Position numbers and translations under genes: made by a program
Origin: Siphonodentalium dalli
Lineage: Eukaryota > Mollusca > Scaphopoda > Gadilida > Siphonodentaliidae
Assembly: GCA_032622095.1 (NCBI GenBank)
Contig: CP136067.1
Coordinates: 51,375,899 to 51,439,898 of the forward strand
Length of the DNA: 64,000 nt
Direction: 5' to 3'
The notes under the pieces: model-generated
Database searches by the model: none
What the model saw: the letters and a program-made list of their open reading frames with translations, nothing else
Told to the model about the DNA's origin: nothing
Part shown: positions 23,139 through 35,400 of the stretch, one piece after another
Layout: each line of letters opens with the position of its first letter
Position numbering within the stretch: the stretch's first letter is position 1

Positions 23139-23700
23139 ATGAAAAGCAAATAATCAACAACTAGCCCCGGACTACCCTTCGAATTATGGTCGGGCCAAAG
23201 ACTGGTATGTCACGGAAGCGGTGACCCGTTTAGCCACTGCATATAGCAGCCTCCCGGTACCTCACAAGTGAGACATCCGTGAACATTACTCGATTGAAAC
23301 ATTTAACAAGTATGAAAACAAACGCCAAAAAAAAAGACATGGCACACGAAATAACAAACAATATATCTGAAACAAAAACAGAATACACAACTATAGAGGA
23401 ACAGTCATCTGAAACATAGCGGAAAGGCGTGGCCAGTCAATGATTGAGCCGTGTCAACTCAATCGATCGTATTGAAGAGATGTAGAAGCAAAGAGGACCA
23501 TAAGCTAAAAATATAAGCCGTATCCGCAGGTCGATATCTCTGATACGACTGTCCTATTACCTCCAGTACTCCTACATACAATTCAAGGGATACATCCACG
23601 ACAAACAGGGTGCCACATTATGGGAATCTTACCCTCGCTGTGGGGCGGTAAGTCTATTTTACACCGGGCCCACATGGAGTCCTTGTCAGAACATCAATTC
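23139..23700 (-). other. Probable LINE 5' region / SLC22 3' flank
   Basis: Between the LINE ORF1 start and the SLC22 stop. No coding frame is visible. Part of it (ccgccccacagcgagggtaag and tactggaggta on the minus strand) looks like a LINE 5' leader; where it ends and the SLC22 3' untranslated region begins cannot be fixed. Confidence 0.4.
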
Positions 23701-23808
23701 GCAGGTTGTTTACTGTGGAATATGATATCTCCTGGCGTAGATTCATGACATGATGTAGTTACAAATATATGAACAGTCTGGTTGGTATAGTGCATAAACA
23801 TGCTTAGT

Positions 23809-24030
23809 TCATAATTGACTCAGTGTTGATATAGCAGGAACACTCGTGTAGGCTGCATTTATCTCCCCTCGCTTTTCCAATTCGTAGTTCGACGCCTTTT
23901 TATCATCCACCGTTATTATCACGTCAGGGAGGACGACGCCTTTGGTCTCCTCGACCATCTGTGAGACAATGGTGGACATAACTCCAAGAACGCCAATCAC
24001 AAGGTACATTAGGCTTCCCTCCAGTTGCGT
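23809..24030 (-). CDS. SLC22-type organic ion transporter, last coding exon
   Basis: A tttcag acceptor (AG at 24031-24032) precedes the exon and the frame runs to the stop at 23809. It encodes 73 residues: TQLEGSLMYLVIGVLGVMS, the last membrane helix, then MVEETKGVVLPDV, the LPET-x-x-x-LP-type sequence that closes the SLC22 core (here EETKGVVLP), and a cytoplasmic tail ending TLSQL. The last residues resemble a class-II-like PDZ ligand only weakly. The phase is 0 and joins the previous exon (PQLVYL) without a break. SLC22 proteins are plasma-membrane major facilitator carriers of organic cations, anions or carnitine; the substrate cannot be told from this part. The frame extends upstream of the acceptor to 24078, but that portion is intron. 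Confidence 0.9.
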   Translation of the reverse strand, partial: TQLEGSLMYLVIGVLGVMSTIVSQMVEETKGVVLPDVIITVDDKKASNYELEKRGEINAAYTSVPAISTLSQL

Positions 24031-24642
24031 CTGAAACAACAGTAACCCTTTCTTTACTAAATGGATTCTCTCAGCCAATTATAAAAGTATATAGTGGAAT
24101 GGTCTACTATACATTTGGACGGGGTGTTCACGAATTCACTAAAAGTGAGCAGACGATAGATAGACGAAAATATAATACCAGTGCAGAAGGATTCGTATTC
24201 ATTGGTGGGAAATGTTCGTATAATAAGTTCAACAAATGGTCTATGGCCGTTTGTTGAATTTATTATCTGAACATTTCCTGTGAGTATTTAATAAATACAT
24301 GGTTAAAACGACTTTGTATCTTACATCAAACCAAGTTATGTATTACTTTGTCACGTTCTGGTTATAAAAATAGTTCGATAAATGCACAGAATACGCCTTT
24401 ACTCCGTTTGTCTTAGGGGGGCATCATCGCAGTCAGTTATGTATTTTTTCAGAAGAATACAAGGACCTTTAATACGTTTTCGAATGCTCGTTGTTGTCGA
24501 TTCAGAGTAGATATCAAGTAAACATTTGTTGAATTTGTCGAAATAAAATGTTATATTCTGGAATGATGGATCAGGTGCCTGTGATAAAATATTAAAGGCT
24601 TATATGCAGGAGTTGCATCATGGTGGTCCACCCCACACACAA

Positions 24643-24682
24643 ACTCTCTCTCTCTCTCTCTCGCTCTCTCTCTCTCTTTCTC
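24643..24682 (+). repeat. (TC)n microsatellite in SLC22 intron
   Basis: A run of tctctc interrupted by single tcgc and tttc variants, 38 bp from the donor of the penultimate exon. On the gene strand it is a purine (GA)n tract. Length variation here is likely. Confidence 0.95.
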
Positions 24683-24719
24683 GTCCTCTCAATAAAACAA
24701 TATTGGTTTATCCCATTAC

Positions 24720-24792
24720 CAGATACACGAGTTGAGGTGCGATGACAGCTCCGACCCTTGATGCTCCGTTGCACACTCCCGACGACAACGTC
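24720..24792 (-). CDS. SLC22-type transporter, penultimate exon
   Basis: Acceptor atttcag (AG at 24793-24794), donor GTAATG starting at 24719, 73 nt. It encodes TLSSGVCNGASRVGAVIAP and the start of helix 11. The G-V-C-x-x-A-S-R-x-G-x-x-x-A-P pattern is a hallmark of SLC22 carriers. The exon begins in phase 2: its first G completes an Arg codon begun in the previous exon, giving the conserved PTVVR. It ends in phase 0. Confidence 0.92.
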
Positions 24793-25990
24793 CTGAAATT
24801 AATAGTTTTATTCTCAGTTGCTGCCTACGACATGTTTCATTTGTAAAATAGCACATCAAATTTCATCGTATCTAAAATACCTCTCCGATACAAAAGTCAC
24901 GACACACACATCTATCACAAAGCTACAAGATGACGAGAACAAAATAACAGGTTGGAGTTGTCTGATTTCTTGCAGTTATGTACTGGTTTCTACTGAGTAA
25001 TTTCCAAGTTTAGTTGGTCCTCTGTGCTGTTATCTCTTTGTCAATAAAAGTAACATCATCATGGCATGGAATATCGACAGAAAGCCCACAAACAGCAAGC
25101 ATCGTGTTTACTTAATGGGACTTTCGGCTTTCGCAGTGGCTGTATTGTGCAAACATTTAAATCGTCCGCACAAATATCCCAAAATATGGCGAAATTGATA
25201 CATTTGTTCTTATTATTTATTATTGATAGCTCTCCAATAACAAAATTTCGAGTGCAGAAACCATTGTTGTATGTAAACAAATCTGTGACATTGATTTGTC
25301 AACAAACAATGCCAAACGGGTGGTAGGACTGAATATGATTTTCAGATTAGAGTTCATTGCACCGACCTTTTCCAGTGTTACCTTGTGCTATCTTATTGGA
25401 CTAATTTTACTTGTATTGGTAATGCAAGTGCAACAATAACGTTTGCATAACAATGGTTTCGATATGCGAAATATCGTTACTGGAGAGTTATAAATAACTA
25501 GCTGCTACAGGCTCCAAAAGGGAATCTTTATTCAGTGGCATATGGGCCCCTACACAAAGGGCATCGCGCATATTTAGATTTTTTAAACAAATATTTTGGA
25601 ATATTTTTTTTTAGATTGAACTCCATTCATCAATTTACCAAAACAAAATTGCAAAAAACTAACACCGTTATAACATTCGCCTTGGTACCACGAGTCACCA
25701 CGCCAAATCAGTGCAGAGGTCTCTGCGAAAACAGACAGACATACGGATACAGACAGGTCCTACTCTGTTATGTACATATAGATGGAAATATGAACAACGT
25801 CTATCCAGTTTTACATGTACTTGTTGCTGAAAGTTCTTCACTATACTTTTTTTGTCATTTCGCATCCCCTGTGAATATGACAAGATAATTTGTCACTTCG
25901 ACAGACTTTTGCGTCCAATTAAAATAAATTAAATCTATATAGGATTCCATTGGCGCTTTAATTTGGAAATATAATAATATACATTATTAC

Positions 25991-26111
25991 CTGACGACTG
26001 TTGGAAATAACTCAGCAGTATGAAGCTTGAAGGCCACCCAGCCAAGGCCCACACTGAACTTACACGTCATCGCCAATCCGTTGGTTATTCTCCCTTTCAT
26101 GTCTTCCTCGA
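25991..26111 (-). CDS. SLC22-type transporter, exon with TAELFPTVVR motif
   Basis: Acceptor gaaacag (AG at 26112-26113), donor GTAATA starting at 25990, 121 nt. It encodes EEDMKGRITNGLAMTCKFSV and WVAFKLHTAELFPTVVR. The last part, helix 10 ending in (Y/H)TAELFPT-x-x-R, is diagnostic for SLC22. It starts in phase 1 (completing a Val with the G from the exon at 59402) and ends with AG of the Arg codon. The intron before it is about 33 kb. Confidence 0.93.
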
Positions 26112-28669
26112 CTGTTTCAAATAGATAGGGGACTATCATTAAACGGAAATAGTTCGTTCGAACCCCAAATGTATGTATACATAATATGGTAAGAGGTAAC
26201 TCAAAACATACATACGCGGAAGATTTACGAACAAATTAGTAGATACATTGTGTTACGTTAAAAATGTGAGTTTTGTTTCTCATATCTTCCAAAATGGGTA
26301 TTGAGGCCACCCTGCAACACCCCTCGCTTGATCAAAATCAGTCAAGGTATTGAACAATTACAAGTTTGACCTATTTGGACCCATCTGGGTTGTCATTTTG
26401 TATTGAGTGGAGTGTCGGATTGGATGGAAATGGCGTAATAGGGACAACACTAGAACATCCTTTGTTTGAATGAAATCGGTCAACCGGGCTGAGCAGTGAT
26501 ATGACAGGAATGCCTTAGTCAATCCCATATGAGTGGTTTCTCGGGGTTTGGGGTGTTTCAAATGTGTGTCGGGGTGTACACAATGATGCTAATGCGAATA
26601 AAACAATACCATTGCGAATAAACTCAAAAGTGTTGCGAGTAAGCGCAATACTATTGCGAATAAACGCAATCCGATTGTACATATATTCCACCCGAGGGGC
26701 CCTTGGCGTGACAAAATAGAATGTTGCAATGTGGTCCGCAAGACATTATATTGAAAGACTACATCCGATTAAAATGGACGCCGCCCAGATGAGTCCTAAA
26801 TGGGCAACCATGTCATGTATCTGTCTCTTGACTGATTTGTATCAAACGCTGGGTGTTCCATGGCAGCCACAAGACCCCCTTTGGAACCACCCCAAGTGGT
26901 ACAAAATAAATCAATTCATTGGTACATAGCGGAGATAGAATAATGGTATAGCACTGACAAAAAAAACTAGTTTTGGAGATTGGGTAGATTTCCATAAGTT
27001 CTTATTCAACTGTTGTATAAGTACACACTATCTGGTGATATTCGGACAGGCAATGCCGCGCCGAATCGAACGATACCATTGACTTCCGCCAAATATAATA
27101 CTATATACACACACACTGCAAGGTAGTCCCCTGTCAACAGTTAAGTCCCCTGTCAACAGTTAAGTCCCCTGCTACGCTGACCCGACCACTACTATTACCT
27201 AAATATATGTAATTAAATATAACATTTTGTATTGAAGAGTTTTGTTAGTTACAATTGAAATTGAAATAAAAATTAATTGTAGCCGCCAAAAGTCTTAAAT
27301 AAAAAAAATGTGATTTCCTAACATTCTGTGTACGTGATGTCAGTGCTCAGATAAGCATAACAGGGGGGCTTAAGTCTGCCTTGCATTTGGAGAACACTAT
27401 AGCTCTCAGCACCCTCTGTCGACGTTATCTTGTCATATTCACTGGGGTTCAGGGGCGCTACCTATTTTGTTTCTTTCTTGGTGATTTTTGTATACTCTTT
27501 GGTGATCGAGAAGAAAATGTCCATTCCGCTCGAAAAAATGGTGAGCACTCCTGAAATTCTGAAAATGCCTTCGATAGATGGATATATTTCGTAACAGCAA
27601 GTGTAAACATACTTGCACGGTGCCGCGGAGGCAGTGATATAATTTCCATTGCCTTTTATTTGCTCTGATCGCTCCGAATTTCCTGAGAGAATGGAGCTTT
27701 TTGTGTGTTTTTTTAATAGATATTTCTGGGGTTTTATAAGCGTTTGTACATGCCTAGCCTTCTATTTTAGCTCCATAGATATGTAAATATGTTGTGCAAA
27801 CACAAATTGGATGTTTGAAACATGATCGCAATAATAGCAATTCGAGCACGTGGTGATGCGCTTATTTGTTGTTTCTGGAATCTCCGTTGTTTTTGGGCGG
27901 CAACATTTATGCGCTCCGGTGCGTTGATGATTATTCGTTAGAATGTTTGGCATGAGGAGAGGTCTGTAGCGTCTCTGCGAAATAAGCGACAAATAATCTA
28001 ATATCAACCCGCTGCATTGCAAATATACAATGAGGGGATAACCGTAGTACACACCAACATTTAAACAAGGAAGGATAATTGACAGCAAACTATCGGATCA
28101 TCTGTAAGAAAATTTAATCTATCACATGGAAATATTGTACACGTTTCTTCAAAAATGTGCACTAAATTATTAAAAACAATCTACCCATATAGTTGTCCTC
28201 TTAACGGGACAACATCCCATATCCTATTTAACAACCCTTCTATAGTTTTGTCCCAAATATTTCCTGATATGTACTAACACCCGGCACCATTCTTTGATTC
28301 TTTTACCTATATTATTTAACTAAGATCAAATTACTGTACATATTTGACACTGCATACCCGACATACCAAAACATGTTATATTATAAATTTGTGTTTGAAT
28401 TCATATTTGTTATATATAGGGAGCGGAGATCCGCCTATGTGTTTTCCAGAACTTGTCCTCCAATCCCTTATATCTATGTATATGACAATAGATATGTTTG
28501 AATCAAGAACAATCTATCTTACAAATGGAAGTATCCATTTTGGTAACTCGTGGTCATATTAAGTTCACTTCCATTGACATGCACATGGGCTTGTAACGCA
28601 CTCCGCCCCCTTTGCACTGCCCATGTGCGTCGTCCCTAAATACACACCTAATTTACGTTAATGGTAGTA

Positions 28670-31600
28670 TACTAGTCTCTTTAAACTTTAAAACCGCATG
28701 GCGGTTTGTGCTCCAAAATACATTCAATAATATTGGCGTTTGAAATACAAATGTAGGTCGATAAGTACTTGAGCTACCTTTCTACATTACATGTCACACG
28801 AAGACGAATTTAAAGGCACGTGCGGCCTTAGTTGTAGAAAATATTCATATTTGTTCCAATCACCGTAAACAGAATAACATTAAAACGCATACAGTTTCGT
28901 TCATATATACCATGGCCATCACGTAAACAGCATGTTATCATAAAGACCTACTATAGTTTGCCTAAGCAAGAGCCTGATTTTGTTACAGAAGACAGCACAA
29001 TGCTACTGGCTAATCACACACAAATGGCATAAACGCTCTTTATTAGTTCCATATCAGGAATTCACCAACAAAGAACGCTCTTTATGTTTACCATCATAAT
29101 ATAAACAAACACCAGAAAAGTAACTTTTTATGCTTTTGTTTACATAACAATGGTCAAACATTTGACAATAACATACTGTTTATGCGATATTTCTTATTTG
29201 TATACGGACAAAGTCTCTACATTTTGATGTTCTTTCTGTTTGTGGCGGTTTTTGACGGGTGGAAATATTTTCACAGGATACCCACCGCCAAGGCCAACCG
29301 TACCTTTAATTGAAAGAACCGTACCTTTAAGTAATAGAACATACAACTTTTAACACGATGTTTGGGCCCAACAAGCAACAGCCATGTGCACGGCATGAAA
29401 AAGAAAAAGGCATACCGTGTCAATCTATTCCTGATATTGAAGAAATAAATAGCGTTTGCTTCACTTCTGTGCGCAAAAATGAAAACCGCTGTAAAATGAC
29501 AAGTATTGTGCAGGGCATATGAAGCAGGTACATCCATAATTCGTGTATTTTACAACATTTGTTATATAGTCCGTCTTATCGGTCCGCAACAGCTTGTGAT
29601 ATCAACTGCTATCCCAAGATGTTGTGGACCGAGAAGACTTGGTCAAATCTTATACCCCTACCAAATTACTTAGACAAAATGTGGTAGCTCAATGAGCTAT
29701 GTACGTTCAACGTAAAACAGACGCGTATATAGGGATGGCGCATATGGGCAATACAGAGGGGGGCATCGGGATGTGTTACAAGTTCATGCGCACACAAGGG
29801 TTGCAGTTCAAAATAATGTTATATGTCAATATTAACCTATATATGTGGTGTATATTTTGAATCACTTTCTCTTTTCAGAAACTAAAGTGCTACCACTGCC
29901 AGAAGAACCGGCATTTTTTAAAGTTCGTCGATGGAATTATTGGTGAATTTAGCTGCTTTGATGTTATCAGTGTCTTCTTTATATGTTGTTCCATCTCAGC
30001 CTGTTCTCGTGAATACAACCACAGTACGGGATTATTTTGAAAGTCGTGTTTTAGGCCCATACATGTATATAGCTTATTTGAGGAAAATTTATGCTCTACA
30101 TGATATTGGCGTAAAATGTGTCGTTCAAAATAAACCCGTATAAAAGCTCAGAAGCACTATTGAAATAACTTTTTTCATCATCACGACTTAACAGGTGAAC
30201 ACACTTTATAATATGTGTTCACTGTGACACGTGCCATTTAGCGGAATAACGGGTATAAGTTCTAAATTAGCTTATTTCAGAATCAAATAAGTCCAATACA
30301 TGTGTGAAATTATCTGAATATTTAGGTCCTATATGAACCTATTTGCAGGAGGCTATGTTGTCCATCTCTACTGATATGTCAAGCCGAAAGAGAGCGTCAT
30401 CCACACAAAAAATGATCGCCACAAAAACTCCTGTATATAATCTGGAAATTAGTCAATTTGTTACAGATTAGTTCACTGACTATTTTTACAGCTATGAATT
30501 AATTTGACAAACGTGAAATATTGTTTGTCTGGATATGCAACAAAACTATGGATATATTTAATTATAGCATAGATAATTATTGTGTATCGGTTATATCGAA
30601 TTGCTTAATATATCAAGACGCCGCACAGCTTCTTTGACTTTCCCAACATTAAAGGCACGGGCGACGTTCGTTGCAGAACTTCATATTTGTTCAAATCGCC
30701 ATCAACAGAAGGAATATTAAAATATACATACCTTTGTTCATATGCCAAACATAATCAGCGCGTAAATAGTATATTTTCGTCAAGACGTACGATGATGTAC
30801 GTGATCAAGAACCTGCTCGTGTTACGTAAGGTTTGCTTCTGTTCACATAGCACAGCGCAATTCTATTGGTTATGCACACACAAATGATATAAATGCTCTT
30901 TATTATTTCCATATCAGGAAAACAGTAACAAATAACGCTCTTTATGTTTACCATATCCGGATCTAAACAAAAGCCAGATTATGTAACGTGTTTTGCTTTT
31001 GTTTCATAACAAAGGAAAACGTTAGACAATAACATACTGTTTATGCCATATTTCTGATTGGTATGAGAACAAAGTATGTATATAGTTTACTATTCTTTCT
31101 GTTTATGGCGGTTTTTGACGGAGCTGAATATTTTAAGAGCATACCCATCGTCAGCGCCGCCCGTATCCTTAATCGCCAGAAAATAAGCATTATTGTTTAG
31201 TTGACTTGAAATCATCGTTTAGGTGCACACTATAAATAAAACGGTCGCTCTACTCCCCGTAACATATACAGTTGGCCTCCCAATGTTCTTGGTTTTACTT
31301 TGGAAAAGTGTCCGCAATATCCCAGATGATATACACAGGAAAATACATGTCTCGTGCAAACTGTAATTTAGTACGCTAAACACGAATTATATGTGGCTAT
31401 TAAATCTTTATTTTTTGTGAAACTAAGTACTCATTCGATTAAGTATGCCAAAACAGAGAGTTTAAAGCCACATGGCGGTCCACATGGCGGTTTGCGCTCC
31501 AAAATACGAATATTATTAGCTTTTGATTTTTTCCCGGTATCGAAATAGGTCGATAAATATCTTAACTACCTTTCTATGAGCATTCTGTAACCCAAAAAGA

Positions 31601-32040
31601 CGCATTGAAGTAATGAAAAATGCAACTATGAACAAGGTGTTTGGGTCCCAAACAAAAACATCTATTTGCATTACATGGAACAGAAAAGAGCGTTCCGCGT
31701 TATTCTATTCCTGATATGGTAGCAATAGAGAGCGTTTACCTGACTTTGGGCGAAAAATTTAAAACGGCTGGAAAATGACTGCGACTTTGGCAAGTGGTTT
31801 TCAAAGTACATGAAACCGGCATATTAATATTTCGTGTATTTATCGACCTATCGTATCCGTTTAACACTAACATTCTCTCCATTTTATCAACTGCGTGCAA
31901 TCAAATCATTAAACACAAATCAACAAAGTACATGAAACCGGCATATTAATAGTTCGTGTATTTATCGACCTATCGTATCCGTTCCTCCAAATTACGTAGA
32001 CAAAATTTGGAGGTCCGAATGAGCCATGTCCGTTTAACAC
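28670..32040. repeat. Two diverged copies of a ~1-kb repeat flanking a 1-kb centre
   Basis: Blocks near 28810-29300 and 30650-31160 are direct copies; shared strings include ctctttat(g)tttaccat, acaataacatactgtttatg and ttctttctgtttgtggcggtttttgacgg (one change). Neighbouring pieces also match: gcatggcggtttg at 28698 with catggcggtttgcgctcc at 31485, tctattcctgatat at 29425 and 31703, and aaattac-tagacaaaat at 29661 and 31988. The order is partly rearranged. About 31800-32100 also contains a local duplication (catgaaaccggcatattaat, twice). Confidence 0.65.
29931..30143 (+). CDS. Candidate small ORF or exon, unrecognised
   Basis: A good polypyrimidine tract and CAG acceptor (ctttctcttttcag ending near 29879) precede an open region. 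In one frame an ATG at 29931 gives 70 residues with a hydrophobic start (residues 3-18) that could be a signal peptide. In another frame a C-x2-C segment (LKCYHCQKN) runs from the acceptor for about 50 residues. The two readings exclude each other and neither matches a family I know. It sits between the two copies of the 28.7-32.0 kb repeat. Confidence 0.15.
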   Translation: MELLVNLAALMLSVSSLYVVPSQPVLVNTTTVRDYFESRVLGPYMYIAYLRKIYALHDIGVKCVVQNKPV

Positions 32041-34599
32041 TAACATTTTCTCCATTTTATCAACTGCGTGCAATCAAATCATTAAAAACAAATCAACAAA
32101 GAACAGGAGAGTAGTCGGAACGAATATATATAAGCGCACGAGATCACCCGGGGAACAACACGGGTAGCGCCACTCGACGCCAGTGCCATAATGTGGATAT
32201 CTTCTGCATCCAATAAATAGACCGCTTTTATCTATAAAGATTGAGGGCGGGAGAGACAGATGTTATATTAGGTTCTCTTTAGTCTTTACACTTCTAACGT
32301 TTAAAATTGAGGTGAAGCGAAATAGTTACGGTGTTCTGCTTAATAAGTACGTCCTGCCAGATAAGTCAATATTTCTAATAATAGTAACGTGGATGTATAG
32401 CCCCGCCCTCGGAGAAATATCGCTGCAATTACGACATGGTCGTTTGGCGTTGCCTAGTCAATAAATTTGTAGTGTATGACGTACTACGCACACCATATCG
32501 AAAAAATGCTTCCGTGATCTGATTTTTGAAACGTTTTTACGCGAATAAAGGTTTAAAATCAACTCCCCGGGCAAATTTCTTCGTATTGGGGACAGGGAAT
32601 GTGTTTATACATATGGCATCGCTGTTGATAAGAATAAATTCACATTTATGCAATGACTAGACCTACCCTAACTTATGATGTCGATTAATAAATATGGCCC
32701 ATCGATTGCTAATTATGGCAAAATAATTAAATGCTTCTGAGAATTTAGCATTGAATGATAAAACAAAGGTTATTACCCCCCCCCCCCCACCACCACCATT
32801 GTTGATAACTACTGTATTTTTGGCTATATTACATTCTTTGAATGGTCGTATAGGCTATAGGCTATATTAGCCTATATATAATTATCACGATAACCCCTTC
32901 GGTGGCTACATGCATCACAATGAATGTGCATTGATACACAGGAAGAATCACAACCAGTTTTGAATACGTTACTAAAATGCTTTAACAAATTCGTAACAGT
33001 GGATTGGTCAAGTACGCTTGTATTAAAGATCCTCCAGAGTTTGATACCGCGCGCTCTGTAGTCTATTATACTACAATCCACGGAAACATGCGAATTTCAC
33101 TGAATCAACCACAACATAATCACAAACTTTGAGTTGGTGGTTATATACTGATGCTGCTCGTAGTTATATATGAGAGCACACATATCAATATATAGTGTAC
33201 TATATTTGCATTCTTGGCAGCTATAGTGTAAACCATCGATCGAATCTCCAATAAAGAGCAACCGAGGCGACATCGTGCGAAAAAAAAGTCACTCAACCAT
33301 GTTCGGTAGCATGCCTACACCTATATATGTATGGATCCCATGCAAAATATCCCCTATTCATTTCGTTAACTCCGTGTTTGTGTGACTGTCTGCTGTGGCA
33401 GGTGGTTAAGCGTGCCTGTATATAGGCCTTCGCATCCACAAATCCCAGCCTATATTAGAAATTGATAAGTTGTATATACATCGTTGGGTGGATAAACTAT
33501 ATACGTATATGTCTGAGGGATGAACCATTTATATCAGAATCGCGATAAAGGTTATACGGTGAGCAAACTTATATTTAAAACATATTTAGGCCCTATACAT
33601 GAACGTGTCTAGAATGTTTCCGTTTTGGTGCAAAAAACTTGGAATTTCTAAATGCACCACCTTTGATCGAACCAAAATAATTCTCAAAATTGAAGAAAAG
33701 CTATATAATTGCACAATGCTATGGCCACATATTGGAAATTTATAATCGCTAACTGCACACAAACCTATTAGTGTATTGGACTTCAAAGTTCGAACTGTTG
33801 ATTTTTTTCACCAAAGTGGGAAGGGGAGACACCACGACCCCGTCCCGTGTCAACGCGTCCGTGCATATACATAACTGATATCGTCAATGCTACTGCATTT
33901 TCTCCCCCGCCGCATGCAGCACAAGTTACATGCATGGGGAGGGGGGGGGGGGTCTGTGCTAAATTAATTACTGTATGTTCAACTCAATTGCAGAACATTC
34001 TGCAAATAAAATATTGTTTGTATGAATTTATGCGTGGGAAAACGAAATACCATTTACGAAAGTAAGTTCTATATGCATTTCTACCCCGCCCCATTTCCAC
34101 AGAAGAATGCCCATTGCATCAAGTTCGAGTAGTGGTTTGGACGACCCAAGTTCGTCAGTTCTATGTTCTTGTTGTTTTACCAAGAACTCAACGAACCAAC
34201 AATCGAGTATTCAATAAAAGAGAATTAAGTGCGAGTTTACACACTGTCGAATTATGGATTGCTCGATAATAAATTACTAACGCAAGCGCGATTGGCTTAA
34301 GGACTACATATACTCAAATTAAACAGCAGGAGGTAGTACCATGCCTCTTGGAAACTAGTGACACAAGATTATTTACTGCAGATGTCACTTCCTAAAGAAA
34401 TGAACTGGAAAATATTTCATATGACTATACTAAGTTATTATAAGTGAGCAATTACTGGTAGCGTGATAAAAAAAATCCCAGACAAAAGAATTTTGCTAAT
34501 ATAAAATATTAGCACCTGAGCGCATATTTAGGCCTATGTCAGAGATAAGCACCTTGAAATTGGAGTTTTCTTTAGTAAAATTATCTAACTCAAGTTAGA

Positions 34600-35400
34600 A
34601 CTCTGACATATATTAATAAAAACTGTTTGTCTGTCTAGACGACCAAATGGCTGGGCCATTGGTGCTAAAAAATGTACACATGGGTCAATTGACCCGGGGA
34701 GTGTCATGGGATTGCTGCCATTGATATCAGATGTCTTAAAAGGACAATAATAATTAATTATACACCCAAAATGGTCGGAATTTTGTAATAAAGATTGCTT
34801 CGCATGGGTCAATTGACACGAGATAGGTGTTGTTAACATCTGATTCAGACGACTTAAAGGGGCATAAACAATTCTAATTTAAAAAATGAATCATATACAC
34901 AAAATGGTTAGACTCTGGTCGCTGGAAATTGGTATACAGGGGTAAATTGACCCGGGCAAACTTAAAGGGGAACTTATAGACTATATTATAGAGATGAGCA
35001 ATTCTTATCAGCTTAAACAATATGTAGTAAAATTGGTACACATGGGATCCCATGACTAGGGGAATGTCATGGGATTGGCGCCTTGGACATCAGATGACAT
35101 AAAGGGATGTTTGTAAATTATGTTAACATAGCTTATCAATTAAAAACATTTATCATCTCAGAAGATATATGGGAAAATTGGTACAGAGATAAATTGGGCG
35201 TGTCATGGGATAGGCGCCGTTGACCTCAGATGACTTAAAGAAGTACTAATAATTAGCAATAAAGAGCGTTTATTATCAACTTAAAAGTAGAGGTAAATTT
35301 ATCCAGAGTTTCATGCAATATATATGTGATGCTTATCTCAGGTGACTAATAAATAGTTTAAATGACTGGAGGGGGCACTAATAATGTGTTCATTCTTTAC
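34600..35400 (+). repeat. Diverged tandem repeat, ~150-165 bp unit
   Basis: Variants of tacacatgggtcaattgacc, gagtgtcatgggattg, and catcagatg-cttaaaggg recur at about 34672, 34803, 34932, 35036 and 35190. Copies are strongly diverged. No gene. Confidence 0.65.

Noticed and set aside
24031-24078. Upstream extension of the last SLC22 exon to an in-frame ATG
   Set aside because: A tttcag acceptor at 24031 and the family alignment show this part to be intron.
27762-28088. 108-residue minus-strand frame with several Cys (HKCC, CSNCYYC) and an acceptor-like site
   Set aside because: No ATG start, no family recognised, and no neighbouring exon; not enough to call an exon, though a profile search would be worthwhile.
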